A stretch of 64,000 bases of DNA, from the NCBI GenBank assembly GCA_947643165.1, contig CANRVB010000004.1, positions 62,001 through 126,000 of the forward strand. The letters are read 5' to 3'. Of this stretch, positions 1 through 10,293 are shown piece by piece. Position 1 is the stretch's first letter, and every line of letters starts with the position of its first letter. A model generated the notes under the pieces. That model worked only from the letters and a program-made list of their open reading frames with translations. It was not told the DNA's origin and did not search any database. This DNA comes from an uncultured Porphyromonadaceae bacterium (lineage in GTDB: Bacteria > Bacteroidota > Bacteroidia > Bacteroidales > Muribaculaceae). A program made the translations under genes and the position numbers.

Positions 1-89
1 ATGTCAGCCTCACTCTCGTTCAACATCTCGATGTCGCGTTCAAGATTGAGAAAATTTGCCGACAGCAGCGATGGTGATATCTGTATCAT
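1..89 (-). CDS. rpe: Ribulose-phosphate 3-epimerase, N-terminal fragment (gene continues past left edge)
   Basis: Reverse-strand translation from the ATG at 89 reads MIQISPSLLSANFLNLERDIEMLNESEAD, the typical Rpe N-terminus (ISPSLLSA-F-L--DIEMLN-S-AD). Confidence 0.85.
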   Translation of the reverse strand, partial: MIQISPSLLSANFLNLERDIEMLNESEAD

Positions 90-104
90 TTATCGGTTGA
101 TTGG

Positions 105-806
105 TTATTTTTTAGGCTTGAAGGCATTATAGAGTATTATGGCAACGCACACTATTCCAAGTCCGAGGCCTATATAGGTCAGATAGTCGTTGTACATCTC
201 TACCTGAACAAACAGATTGTCAAGCGATACCGTTTTGCCGAGCCAGTAGCCGAGACCGGCAAGCACTACGTTCCAGAGCATTGCTCCAAGGCCCGTGTAC
301 ACAACAAATTTACCAACATTCATTCGGGCCAGACCGGCAGGTATGCTGATGAGCTGGCGGACAGCAGGTATCAGTCGTCCTACAAATGTTGATATGGCGC
401 CATGCTTGTCGAAATATGCTTCTGCCTTATCGACCTTCTGACGGTCTATCAGGCATGCATGACCTATTCTTGAGTCTGCGAAACTGTATACCAGCGGCCT
501 GCCTATCCATACAGACAGATAGTAGTTGATCAGTGCGCCGACTATGGCACCGGCTGTAGCCACAAGAACTATCACACACACGTTCATGTCGCTTATTGTG
601 AGCTTCTCGCCATGATAGGTAAGTGTGTGGACAGTCTGTGCCGAAAGATATGCGGCAGGCGGAACAACCACCTCGCTCGGAAACGGTATGAATGAACTTT
701 CCACCACCATGAGCACGAATATAAGCAGGTAGTTGGCGTTTTCAACCACCCACTGGAATATGTCTGCCGCATTAGTGGCGAAAAGAGTAATGAGTGTTTC
801 TGTCAT
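105..806 (-). CDS. DedA family membrane protein (SNARE-associated/VTT domain)
   Basis: 233 aa, several TM segments, motifs ESSFIPFPSEVVVPPAAYL and FVGRLIPAVRQLISIPAGLARMN typical of DedA. Confidence 0.9.
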   Translation of the reverse strand: MTETLITLFATNAADIFQWVVENANYLLIFVLMVVESSFIPFPSEVVVPPAAYLSAQTVHTLTYHGEKLTISDMNVCVIVLVATAGAIVGALINYYLSVWIGRPLVYSFADSRIGHACLIDRQKVDKAEAYFDKHGAISTFVGRLIPAVRQLISIPAGLARMNVGKFVVYTGLGAMLWNVVLAGLGYWLGKTVSLDNLFVQVEMYNDYLTYIGLGLGIVCVAIILYNAFKPKK

Positions 807-833
807 CTATTACTAATGATTACTTATGATCGG

Positions 834-1439
834 TTATAGCAGCCCTATTTGTTTGAACATCAAGCCGTAGATCTCCGCTTTCTTCTCCAATGGAAGTGGA
901 TATGCTCTCGATGTGGATGGCATTCTGAACACAGTGAGCTTTCGGCCGGACGTGGAGATTCCCTCCACACATTCTCCAACCTTTGGCATTGTCAGACCGG
1001 TCAATTTTTCCACCTCTTTGGCTGCCTTTTCGCCGGTAGTGGCTATGACATTGCAGCCGGGCATTAGCGACAATAAGCCCTCGAGATCAACCGGCTCTAC
1101 AATCTCAAGATATTTGTCTGAAGCATTGTCGCGCAGGCGTCTCACTCTGTAACCGGTATCGCTCATTGCGATTCCGCGCTCTTCCAGAAAGTCCTTTATG
1201 TCGTTGAGACGGAACGATTTGGCTGCTTCATCCACAAATCTGTCCTTGTTGTCATAGAACACACAACCCATCACTCTCCAGAAGTCATTTATCCTGTTAG
1301 GATAATAGAAATCCATGGACCATCTTCCGGATTTGGGTGGGAAAGTGCCCATTATGAGTATGTTGGCATGTTGCGGTATGAATGGGTCAAACGGATGCGT
1401 TTCTATTTCCTGATTCATCGGTATGCTGCTGTTGTTCAT
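834..1439 (-). CDS. Uracil-DNA glycosylase family protein
   Basis: 201 aa; ANILIMGTFPPKSGRWSMDFYYPNRINDFWRVMG resembles the Mug/UDG-like active-site region; C-terminal RMPSTSRAYP. Confidence 0.75.
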   Translation of the reverse strand: MNNSSIPMNQEIETHPFDPFIPQHANILIMGTFPPKSGRWSMDFYYPNRINDFWRVMGCVFYDNKDRFVDEAAKSFRLNDIKDFLEERGIAMSDTGYRVRRLRDNASDKYLEIVEPVDLEGLLSLMPGCNVIATTGEKAAKEVEKLTGLTMPKVGECVEGISTSGRKLTVFRMPSTSRAYPLPLEKKAEIYGLMFKQIGLL

Positions 1440-1597
1440 TTTGTTTGGTGCCGGCCTTTATGCCTGCACCCGTAAGAACACCTCCGGCCATGCGTTTGTT
1501 CCGGAAACAAGGGGCAATCTATGCACGGAGTGTGACCTGCATCATCTGTGTTGCAGGCCACACTCCGGAGATGTTTTTCGTTGCTACCCGTTAGAAT

Positions 1598-2161
1598 TTA
1601 CTTCACGCGTTCAACATACGATCCGTTGCGGGTGTCTATGCGTACCTTGTCACCGGTGTTGATGAACAGCGGAACACGTACCTCGGCACCTGTCTCTACT
1701 GTAGCGGGTTTGAGGGTGTTGGTAGCGGTGTCACCCTTTATGCCGGGTTCGGTGTAGGTCACCTCAAGCACTACGCTTGTCGGCATCTCGCATGTCAGGA
1801 TGGTGTCGGAAGCGGCGTGTACCATTGCTTCACAGATGTCACCTTCCTTCAGGAATTCAACGCCATCGATGCTCTCGCCCGGTATAGCCACCTGCTCGAA
1901 TGTCTCGGTGTGCATGAAGTTATAGCCCATATCATCTTTGTAAAGATACTGATAAGGGCGGCGCTCTATGCGCACTTCTTCAACCTTCACGCCTGAGTTC
2001 CAGGTCTTGTCGATCACTCGGCCTGTCTTTACATTCTTAAGCTTGGTGCGTACGAAAGCCGGGCCTTTGCCGGGCTTCACGTGAAGAAATTCTACTATGA
2101 AGAAGTAGTTGCCATCGATATCGAGGCACATTCCGTTCTTGAAGTCTGCTGTAGTTGCCAT
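1598..2161 (-). CDS. efp: Elongation factor P
   Basis: 187 aa; [19 protein letters not shown] and C-terminal [13 protein letters not shown] are diagnostic for EF-P. Confidence 0.97.
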   Translation of the reverse strand: MATTADFKNGMCLDIDGNYFFIVEFLHVKPGKGPAFVRTKLKNVKTGRVIDKTWNSGVKVEEVRIERRPYQYLYKDDMGYNFMHTETFEQVAIPGESIDGVEFLKEGDICEAMVHAASDTILTCEMPTSVVLEVTYTEPGIKGDTATNTLKPATVETGAEVRVPLFINTGDKVRIDTRNGSYVERVK

Positions 2162-2245
2162 ATATTCGAGTTGTTATGTTTTTAATCTTGTTTCACACGG
2201 TTTGGGGCTGCAAAGATAATGATTTTTTGCAAACCTTCAGCTATG

Positions 2246-3439
2246 TTATTCTCTATTCCTGCAAGTCACGTTAAGTTTCCGATAGGCGCGTTCGGCTTTC
2301 TCACGGGCTTTGTCGACAGTCTCATCAGTTGCGAGTATCACGGCCATGCGGCGATGTCCTTTCACTTCCGGTTTACCGAAGATCCGCATCTGAACGCCCT
2401 CTTCCTCCAAAACTTTGTCGAGATTGTCAAAGTCGACCATATTGGTGTCGCCTTCAACCACTACAGCACGCGATGCCGAAGGTCCGTAGAAACGTATGCC
2501 TGGTACTGGGAGTCCAAGAAGCGCACGTGCATGGAGACCGAACTCGCTCAGATCCTGCGATATCATTGTCACCATACCTGTGTCATGCGGTCGCGGTGAC
2601 ACTTCGCTGAATATCACTTTGTCTCCTTTGACGAACAGCTCGACTCCAAATATACCGTATCCGCCAAGAGCGTCAGTTACTTTACGGGCTATCTCGCGGG
2701 CTTGCTCCAGGGCTGTCGCGCTCATAGGCTGTGGCTGCCACGATTGTCTGTAATCGCCGTCTACCTGAATGTGGCCTATCGGTTCGCAGAACTGAGTGCC
2801 GGCCGAGCTTCTGACAGTAAGCAGTGTTATCTCATAGTCGAAGTCTACGAAGCCTTCCACTATCACGCGTCCTGCTCCGGCGCGTCCTCCTTCCTGTGCT
2901 ATAGTCCAGCCACGTGTCACGTCGTCCGGTGTCTTCACAACGCTCTGTCCGTGTCCCGAGGAGCTCATTATTGGTTTGACAACACAAGGCAGACCTATCT
3001 CTGCTACAGCAGCTTCATATTCTTCGACCGTTTCCGCGAATCGGTAAGGTGAAGTAGGAAGACCCAGTGTCTCTGCCGCAAGACGACGTATTCCTTCGCG
3101 GTTCATAGTAAGCCAAGCTGCATTGGCAGTGGGGGTCACATTGTATCCCTCGGCCTCAAGCTCCTTCAAGGTCCCTGTGGCTATAGCTTCAACTTCGGGA
3201 ATTATATGGTCGGGGCGTTCCTTCTCAATAATGGCACGCAGAGCGTCTCCGTCAAGCATATTGACAACGTAGCTGCGGTGAGCTACCTGCATGGCAGGAG
3301 CGTTTGCATAACGGTCGCATGCCACTACCTCAACACCGTATCTCTGCAGCTCTATGGCTACCTCCTTACCAAGTTCACCGCTACCAAGCAGCAGTGCTTT
3401 TACCCCTATGGGAGTCATTACTGATCCGATTCTTGTCAT
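2246..3439 (-). CDS. purT: Formate-dependent phosphoribosylglycinamide formyltransferase (PurT)
   Basis: 397 aa ATP-grasp protein; [57 protein letters not shown]. Confidence 0.97.
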   Translation of the reverse strand: MTRIGSVMTPIGVKALLLGSGELGKEVAIELQRYGVEVVACDRYANAPAMQVAHRSYVVNMLDGDALRAIIEKERPDHIIPEVEAIATGTLKELEAEGYNVTPTANAAWLTMNREGIRRLAAETLGLPTSPYRFAETVEEYEAAVAEIGLPCVVKPIMSSSGHGQSVVKTPDDVTRGWTIAQEGGRAGAGRVIVEGFVDFDYEITLLTVRSSAGTQFCEPIGHIQVDGDYRQSWQPQPMSATALEQAREIARKVTDALGGYGIFGVELFVKGDKVIFSEVSPRPHDTGMVTMISQDLSEFGLHARALLGLPVPGIRFYGPSASRAVVVEGDTNMVDFDNLDKVLEEEGVQMRIFGKPEVKGHRRMAVILATDETVDKAREKAERAYRKLNVTCRNRE

Positions 3440-3706
3440 GTAGTCAGTCTGTCTATATATCTATGTGATGATTTGGTTTTGTCTGTGAGACTGCAAAATT
3501 ACTCACTTTCGTTTAATCCGCGAACTTTTATATCAATATTTTCCCGTGGTATCCGTTTCTACGGCAGGTCCGAACAGACTAATGCTTAATGACCATGACA
3601 AAAAAAATGCCTGCTGTATGTCCAATAAGAGGGATATTTTGTAATTTTGCAGCCGGAAAAACAATCCGTTTCACCGAATAAGTTTTACGATAGAACATTT
3701 ACAGTC

Positions 3707-5155
3707 ATGATAAACCGTGTGCTAATAAGAATGAAGGTAGTGCAGTTGCTCTACAGCTACCTTCTTACCAGGAGCGAGTTTAACATCGAATCTGCTCCCG
3801 ACAGTGAGTCATCCCGCGACCGTCAGAATGCCTACGCGCTTTATCTTGACCTGTTGCTGCTTCTCATTGAACTGTCAGGCCAGAAGGTTCAGGATAAGAA
3901 TCCAGAGGCCGTAGCGCGTATACGCGCCGACAAGTGGCTCAAGGATAGCCCTATGGCGCGAAATCTGTCGGCAGATCCACGCATCCGTGAGCTTATTCTC
4001 AAGGGTAGGAACAATGTCGATGACTTCAATGTGGCTCTTGGTCCTATATATGATACTCTAATAGGCTCGGCCGTTTATCAACGTCATGCCAAAAACCGTG
4101 AGCGTTCGTTAGCTACAGATGTGGAATTCTGGAATGATGCTCTGATCAATGTCGTTTCGCGTGTGCCAGAGTTTACCGAGGCTGTAAGAGGTAGACAGGA
4201 GTATAGCCGTAGTTCGCTTGATATGGCCATGGAGATGGTGTGCAGAACATTAAACAGCTATAATGACAGTCATAGCCATCTTGCCGAGGCACGCAACGAT
4301 CTGGAGCGCTCATTATTGCAGGCGCACGATCTGTATATGTCGTTGCTTCAACTCACAATTGATCTGACAGATCTGCAGGATGAGCGGCTTGAAGCTGCAA
4401 AGCACAAGTATCTGCCTACCCAGCAGGATCTTACTCCGGACACAAAGTTCGTTGACAACAGATTCGTAAAGGCTCTTCTTGAAAACGAGACTCTCACTGA
4501 ATATCGCGAGGCTCACGATATATCGATGCTTGAGGACAACGAGATAGCAGTAGGCTCATTGCTCGATGAAATTCTGGCGTCCGACATATATAAGGAATAT
4601 ATGGCCAAGCCGGTAACCGACTACAAGGATGATTGTGAGCTCTGGAAGGTGCTGATGAAAAATGTCATCCTGCCGTCTGACACTCTTGCGGAAGCTCTGG
4701 AGGCGAAGTCGGTGTTCTGGAATGATGATCTTGAGATAATGGGTACCTTTGTTCTCAAGACTCTGAAGCAGTATGCGTCATCAGCCAAGGAGGGTGCAGA
4801 CGTGGTGCTCCAGCCGAAGTACAAGGACCGTGAAGATTCGGAATTTGGTGCGAAACTGTTCCTCAATGCGGTGGATAACCGAGAGAAGTATCGTGGATAC
4901 ATAGACCGTTTTGTCAACTCAAACCAATGGGACAGCGATCGTCTGGCATTCATGGATATCGTGATAATGATAACAGCTATAGCCGAGTTGCTGACATTTG
5001 ATGCCATACCTGTACCTGTCACTATAAACGAATATATAGAGATCGCAAACAGTTACAGCACATCGCGCAGCGGTCACTTTGTCAACGGAGTAATGTCGTC
5101 GATCATCAATTATCTTAAATCTGAAGGCATTCTGTTGAAGAATATTCAGAAATAA
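3707..5155 (+). CDS. nusB: Transcription antitermination protein NusB, enlarged form
   Basis: ORF 3647-5155; likely start ATG 3707 (MINRVLIRMKVVQLLYSYLL). C-terminal NusB-type region DRLAFMDIVIMITAIAELLTFDAIPVPVTINEYIEIANSYSTSRSGHFVNGVMSSI. Upstream of yajC as is usual in Bacteroidetes. Confidence 0.9.
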   Translation: MINRVLIRMKVVQLLYSYLLTRSEFNIESAPDSESSRDRQNAYALYLDLLLLLIELSGQKVQDKNPEAVARIRADKWLKDSPMARNLSADPRIRELILKGRNNVDDFNVALGPIYDTLIGSAVYQRHAKNRERSLATDVEFWNDALINVVSRVPEFTEAVRGRQEYSRSSLDMAMEMVCRTLNSYNDSHSHLAEARNDLERSLLQAHDLYMSLLQLTIDLTDLQDERLEAAKHKYLPTQQDLTPDTKFVDNRFVKALLENETLTEYREAHDISMLEDNEIAVGSLLDEILASDIYKEYMAKPVTDYKDDCELWKVLMKNVILPSDTLAEALEAKSVFWNDDLEIMGTFVLKTLKQYASSAKEGADVVLQPKYKDREDSEFGAKLFLNAVDNREKYRGYIDRFVNSNQWDSDRLAFMDIVIMITAIAELLTFDAIPVPVTINEYIEIANSYSTSRSGHFVNGVMSSIINYLKSEGILLKNIQK

Positions 5156-5247
5156 GTGTAACTTTGCAGCAGATATCCGTCACACGGATATCTGCGAGCG
5201 TTATTAAAAATGAAACATTAACCCAAACCCATTTTATACAAATTTTT

Positions 5248-5556
5248 ATGGATTCACAAGGCGGCATGCAGCTTATAATGATAGTAGCCCTTATAGTGGT
5301 GTTCTATTTCTTTATGATTCGTCCTCAGCAGAAGCGTCAGAAGGAGATCCGCAAGTTTCGCGAGGCCATCACAAAAGGCGACCGTGTAGTGACAGCCGGA
5401 GGTATACTTGGCAAGGTTGTGTCGGTTGGCGACAAGACCTTCCGCATCGAGATATCCAAGGGCGTTGACATCGAGATAGACAAGAATTCCGTATATCCGT
5501 CGGCTCCAGATGTAGCCTCAGATCCGGCACAGCAGGATAAGATAAAGAAAGACTGA
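5248..5556 (+). CDS. yajC: Preprotein translocase subunit YajC
   Basis: YFFMIRPQQKRQKEIRKFREAITKGDRVVTAGGILGKV; likely start ATG 5248 inside ORF 5164-5556. Confidence 0.95.
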   Translation: MDSQGGMQLIMIVALIVVFYFFMIRPQQKRQKEIRKFREAITKGDRVVTAGGILGKVVSVGDKTFRIEISKGVDIEIDKNSVYPSAPDVASDPAQQDKIKKD

Positions 5557-5650
5557 TATTCGTGATATCCGATAACTGCCATAGTGCGGCGGCAGCCCTA
5601 TACAGGCTGCGGCCGTTTTATGGTATATATACCTAAACCAATATTGGAAT

Positions 5651-6640
5651 ATGGCTGACTGTGACCGTAACTGGCTGGAGAATTTCTTAAGCCGAGCCAA
5701 CTCTTTGATACATTCAACACGCGGCAAGAACGTGATACTCTATCTGATGTGTCTGTGTGCCGCGTTTGTATTTTGGGTACTGCTGTCGCTGGATACGGAA
5801 GTGCAACGCGACTTCGATGTGCCGGTGGAGCTTACAGGTGTACCGGACAGTGTGATTCTGATCGGTCATATGCCACGTACAATCAGTACTACGGTCCAGG
5901 GCAAGGGATCGCAGTTGCTCCAGTTCAGATGGGGTAAGATGTCGCCGGTAAAATTCAGATTTACACCGGGAGGCAGCGGCGATAAGATGTTCGTGCTCGC
6001 CAAGACGCAGATCGACAGCCGGATACGCGATTATTTCGGAGCGGGTGTACTTGTTCATTCAATGCGTCCCGATTCCATACAGCTTGCATATACCACTGAT
6101 CCGGGCAAACGTGTGGCTCTGCGTATAGCAGCTGACATACGTCCAAATCTTCAGTGCATACTGTCGGGTCCAATAAAGGCCAACGTCGACAGTGTCATGG
6201 TATACTCGACTTCGGATATTCCTCGAGAGCTTACATACGTGGAGACAGATCCTATAGTAAAGACAGATCTGAAAGATACCATGCGTTATGAAGTGAGGAT
6301 AAGGCCGATAGACGGTATGAGAATAATACCGGACCGTGTGATTGTCACAGTGCCGGTTGAACCGCTTATCGCAAAAAAGCGGACTGTGCGTATAGATGTG
6401 ATAAATATGCCGGCCGGAAAGGCAATGCTTACTTTTCCAGGACAAGTGGAAGTGACATATCTTGTACCTATGAGTGCATATTCAGATGAGTATCCACTGA
6501 AGGTATATGCCAACTACAATGATCTACATGAGAATTCGGGGAGTAAAATCGCGGTATTGCCTGGAGCGACTCCAGAGTATGTCCACAACATATCGCTCGT
6601 ACCCGATAGTGTGGAATATGTCATAGAACAGATTGATTGA
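5651..6640 (+). CDS. YbbR-like domain protein
   Basis: 329 aa; N-terminal TM then VQRDFDVPVELTGVPDSVIL; lies between yajC and coaE, a conserved Bacteroidetes order. Confidence 0.8.
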   Translation: MADCDRNWLENFLSRANSLIHSTRGKNVILYLMCLCAAFVFWVLLSLDTEVQRDFDVPVELTGVPDSVILIGHMPRTISTTVQGKGSQLLQFRWGKMSPVKFRFTPGGSGDKMFVLAKTQIDSRIRDYFGAGVLVHSMRPDSIQLAYTTDPGKRVALRIAADIRPNLQCILSGPIKANVDSVMVYSTSDIPRELTYVETDPIVKTDLKDTMRYEVRIRPIDGMRIIPDRVIVTVPVEPLIAKKRTVRIDVINMPAGKAMLTFPGQVEVTYLVPMSAYSDEYPLKVYANYNDLHENSGSKIAVLPGATPEYVHNISLVPDSVEYVIEQID

Positions 6641-7242
6641 TGGCTATGTCGGGCAACAACAATATTCTGTCTGCCAAATTGGTAGCGATAAGCGGCGGCA
6701 TAGGGAGCGGAAAAAGTGTGGTGTCGCATGTGCTGAGCGTACTCGGATATCATGTGTATGATACAGATTCGCGCGCGAAGCAGCTGATGGATACAAGCGA
6801 AGTAATAAAACGCCAGCTTGTAGAACAGTTCGGCAGGAATGTTGTGGTCAACGGTGATATTGACCGCAAGTATCTGTCGGGGCTGGTATTCAATCAGCAG
6901 GAGGCGTTGGAAAAATTGAATGCCATAGTCCACGGCCATGTAAGAACTGATATAGTAGAATGGCGAAACCGTTCGGACAGAAACATTTTATTTGTAGAAA
7001 CTGCCATATTATATCAAAGCGGTCTTGACAGGATGGTAGATGAAGTATGGGAGGTTGTGGCGCCAAGACGCGTAAGAGTAGAACGTATAATGAGCCGCAA
7101 TGGCTATACCGAACAGGAGGCTGAAAGCAGGGTAGTGGCACAGGAATCGTATGTGCCACTACAATATCACGCAAACATCCGAACCATAATAAACGATGGT
7201 GTATTGCCTGTATTGCCGCAGATAGAGGGGTTGCTCGGTTGA
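6637..7242 (+). CDS. coaE: Dephospho-CoA kinase
   Basis: 201 aa; P-loop AISGGIGSGKSVVSHVLSVLGYHVYDTDSRAKQLM. Confidence 0.96.
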   Translation: MMAMSGNNNILSAKLVAISGGIGSGKSVVSHVLSVLGYHVYDTDSRAKQLMDTSEVIKRQLVEQFGRNVVVNGDIDRKYLSGLVFNQQEALEKLNAIVHGHVRTDIVEWRNRSDRNILFVETAILYQSGLDRMVDEVWEVVAPRRVRVERIMSRNGYTEQEAESRVVAQESYVPLQYHANIRTIINDGVLPVLPQIEGLLG

Positions 7243-7257
7243 ACAGGTGATGACTTC

Positions 7258-8061
7258 TCAATCAACAAACAGAGAGAAGTCATCCTGATCTCTCCACGGC
7301 GCAAACCGGAGTCGGTCGCGATCGAGTTTTCCACCGTCAAGGGTAGCGCATATCAGTCCGCGGCCGTTTTCTTTTTCAGTTATGTCGTAGCCTCTGTGAT
7401 CAAAGATATGCGAGATATCATGATTGTAGCTACCGTAGGGGTCTTCGCCCAAACGATTGCATCCAGCTATGTATGCCTGATTCTCGATAGCCCGAGCTAT
7501 AAGAAGCTGCTTCCAGGCGTAGCTGCGTGCTTCCGGCCAATTTGCAGGAATGATAAGAAGGTCATATCCACATGATATGTTGCGGTTCCATACCGGGAAG
7601 CGCAGATCATAGCATATGCTCATCTTTATATTCCAGCCTCTGAATCCTATGATAGGTGATTCGGCCATTCCACGGGTGTAAAGCATATTCTCGCGACCGG
7701 CCGTAAATAGATGACGCTTGTCGTAATATGTGATCCGTTCGGTGTCGGGATCGATAAAGAATCCTCTATTGTAATTATGTCCGGAATCTGAGCAGGCAAA
7801 TGTTCCACAGAGAGCGACATGCCTATCTTTTGACAATTCTTTGAGGAAAGAGATAGACCTGCCAGATGTCGGTTCGATGAATCGCTCCAGCAGCTGCGGA
7901 TCGACAGTGTAGCCTGTTGTACACATCTCAGGTAAAACCACAATATCTGTGTCGAGGTCAGTACGTCCGACCATTTCCTTTATTTGAGAGAGGTTGTAAT
8001 CGGCATCTCCAAGCTTCATGTCGAGGGGAATCAGAGCCACTTTCAGATTGCTGGTCGGCAT
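7258..8061 (-). CDS. Nitrilase-superfamily amidohydrolase (YafV/omega-amidase-like)
   Basis: 267 aa; VLPEMCTTGY, YYDKRHLF, SICYDLRFPVWNRN carry the Glu-Lys-Cys nitrilase triad. Confidence 0.9.
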   Translation of the reverse strand: MPTSNLKVALIPLDMKLGDADYNLSQIKEMVGRTDLDTDIVVLPEMCTTGYTVDPQLLERFIEPTSGRSISFLKELSKDRHVALCGTFACSDSGHNYNRGFFIDPDTERITYYDKRHLFTAGRENMLYTRGMAESPIIGFRGWNIKMSICYDLRFPVWNRNISCGYDLLIIPANWPEARSYAWKQLLIARAIENQAYIAGCNRLGEDPYGSYNHDISHIFDHRGYDITEKENGRGLICATLDGGKLDRDRLRFAPWRDQDDFSLFVD

Positions 8062-8076
8062 AGTTGTATAGTTAGA

Positions 8077-8616
8077 TTATTCAGCAGAAAATTTTTCAGG
8101 GAATCGGCCGGTGTACGATTTATAGAAATCCTTTATGGCACGAAGGTCGGCATCAAAATCACCTGTAGGAGTGAAAGTCTGTTCCAACAACAGACTGCGC
8201 GTACCGAAGTCTATAACTCCCAGAATTATCGGAATACCGGCACCATAGGCTATGCGCAGGAATCCGGTATGCCAGCGGGTCGTGAGACTTCGTGTGCCTT
8301 CCGGTGTGATCGCGATATTAAGTTGATCTGTGGTGTTGAACTTATGTATCAGGGCGGTGGTCAGATCTCCGTGAACTTTGCGGTTTACCGGTATGCCCCC
8401 GATAGCTTTGAATATCAACCCTAAGGGAAAGAAAAACCAACTGCTTTTCATTAGAAATCCGGCTTTCCGGCCTAAAGACGCGTATGCCAGTTTTCCGAGT
8501 ATGAAGTCCCAGTTTGAAGTATGCGGAGCCACACAGATGATTGACTTAGGATAGTCGGGGACAGTGCATCTGACTGTCCAACCGGCCATCTTAAGTATCA
8601 ATTTACTTAATCCCAT
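8077..8616 (-). CDS. 1-acyl-sn-glycerol-3-phosphate acyltransferase family protein
   Basis: 179 aa; CVAPHTSNWDF (HxxxxD-like), ITPEGTRS motif. Confidence 0.85.
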   Translation of the reverse strand: MGLSKLILKMAGWTVRCTVPDYPKSIICVAPHTSNWDFILGKLAYASLGRKAGFLMKSSWFFFPLGLIFKAIGGIPVNRKVHGDLTTALIHKFNTTDQLNIAITPEGTRSLTTRWHTGFLRIAYGAGIPIILGVIDFGTRSLLLEQTFTPTGDFDADLRAIKDFYKSYTGRFPEKFSAE

Positions 8617-8639
8617 ATCTGTTTGATTTCCGGGATCAT

Positions 8640-9002
8640 TTATTTGTTAGCCGCCTTCTTGTTAGCCTCGCGCTGCTCATCGGGCAGAAGTGTGTTCATG
8701 CGATGAAGCAACTGTGCAACCTGTTCGTTGAACTCCTTGATGAGCCTGCTGTATGCTTCGGCATTATATTTATGCTTTGCGGTGTTGTATTCGTGGGCAT
8801 TGGCGAAGTCGGCCTCAGACTTGTCGAAGATAAACGAGCATCGTTCGAGTGAGGTCTGCTGGAGATGAGTTATGTCGATAACAATATCGGCCATAGACTT
8901 TGTATCAATACCGTTGACAGTTTCACCGGCGATTATGCACTGTGTGGCTAATGCGCCACACGCGTAGTGTATCTGTTTTTTAAGTTGTCGTTTGTTTGCC
9001 AT
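8640..9002 (-). CDS. Hypothetical protein
   Basis: 120-aa ORF in a tightly packed minus-strand run; no family recognised. Confidence 0.6.
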   Translation of the reverse strand: MANKRQLKKQIHYACGALATQCIIAGETVNGIDTKSMADIVIDITHLQQTSLERCSFIFDKSEADFANAHEYNTAKHKYNAEAYSRLIKEFNEQVAQLLHRMNTLLPDEQREANKKAANK

Positions 9003-9021
9003 AAATATATATTCTTTGTTT

Positions 9022-10248
9022 TCAACGCAGAGCGTTGTTTATTAGATATTGTCTGAAACTCTCATAAGAGTGTCCCATCTGTAGATTTTTCATGCTGTTA
9101 CGCCTGATGGAATGAGAGGCGTCGGGAGTTGAAGTCGCCAATACTATGCCCGTCTCACCAGGTCTAAGCCTTTCGGATAGGGCTACGTATGCTATGTGGC
9201 CGGATTCATCGAGGCTTGGGCTACTCTTGCTATATATCCTGCTGTCGGAAGCAGAGTATGTCGCAACCTCAACATCGCGTCCCAACGCTTCGTGATCATC
9301 GCTGTAAAGCATTTTCAATCTGCCGAAATTGGGCGGAACCGTCGATAAAGATGCTTCATCGGATATGGTTCCGTTTTTGAGATATTCAGCAAGGAAATAG
9401 GGCTTGTCGGTTGCAGTAGCCACAATGAAGCGTTCAACGGGGAGTCCCATGCGCTTTGCTATCAGACCGGCAGTCAAATTGCCGAGATTGCCTGCCGGTA
9501 TTGATATCACGAGCTTGATATTTCGGGGATCAAGCTGTCGCGATAGCCGTGCGTAGGCATAGAAATAGTAGAAAGTCTGCGGCAGGAGTCGGGCTATATT
9601 GAATGAATTGGCTGTCTGGATGTCGATATCATCGGGCAGTGTAGTGTCGGATACTGTCTGTCTGACGATTTGCAGGCAATCGTCAAATGTTCCCATCACC
9701 TCGATTGGTATTATGTTGCCTCCGAGGGTAATGAAATCTGTGCGACGTTTGGCGGAGTTGTCATCAAGATGGGGATATAGGACAAATACCTTGACATTGT
9801 TCATTCCGAAGAAGCTTCTGGATACAGCTTCGCCAGCATCTCCACGTGTAGCAATGATGATGTTGGATTTCTGATTAGCTCTCATGAACTGCTGATGGAG
9901 ATGAGCCATGAACCGGGAACCGAAGTCTTTGTAAGATCCGCTCGGTCCGTGATACAGCTCGAGTGCATGAATAGACTCGGTAAGTTTCAGCAACGGAATG
10001 TCGAAATTGATCGCCTCCTTTACTATAGATTTGAGCGTGGCACTGTCTATTTCTTCACCAAAAAGCAGGTTTGCCACAACATATCCAATGTCGGTCAGCG
10101 ACATCTCGGCTATGTTGTTGAAAAAAGCCCGCGGAATCAGAGGTATGCGTTCAGGCATATATATGCCACCATCGGCCGTCACACAGCGATGGACGGCTTC
10201 GTTGAGCGTTACCTCGGCAGTTGATCTTGTTGATGAGCGGTAGAGCAC
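9022..10248 (-). CDS. thrC: Threonine synthase
   Basis: 408 aa; MLYRSSTRSTAEVTLNEAVHRCVTADGGIYMPE, HGPSGSYKDFGSRFM (PLP lysine region), IPAGNLGNLTAGLIAKRMGLP. Confidence 0.96.
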   Translation of the reverse strand: MLYRSSTRSTAEVTLNEAVHRCVTADGGIYMPERIPLIPRAFFNNIAEMSLTDIGYVVANLLFGEEIDSATLKSIVKEAINFDIPLLKLTESIHALELYHGPSGSYKDFGSRFMAHLHQQFMRANQKSNIIIATRGDAGEAVSRSFFGMNNVKVFVLYPHLDDNSAKRRTDFITLGGNIIPIEVMGTFDDCLQIVRQTVSDTTLPDDIDIQTANSFNIARLLPQTFYYFYAYARLSRQLDPRNIKLVISIPAGNLGNLTAGLIAKRMGLPVERFIVATATDKPYFLAEYLKNGTISDEASLSTVPPNFGRLKMLYSDDHEALGRDVEVATYSASDSRIYSKSSPSLDESGHIAYVALSERLRPGETGIVLATSTPDASHSIRRNSMKNLQMGHSYESFRQYLINNALR

Positions 10249-10293
10249 AGAAACAGGTATTGAGGAACTACATATTACTTGAATTACTTGATA

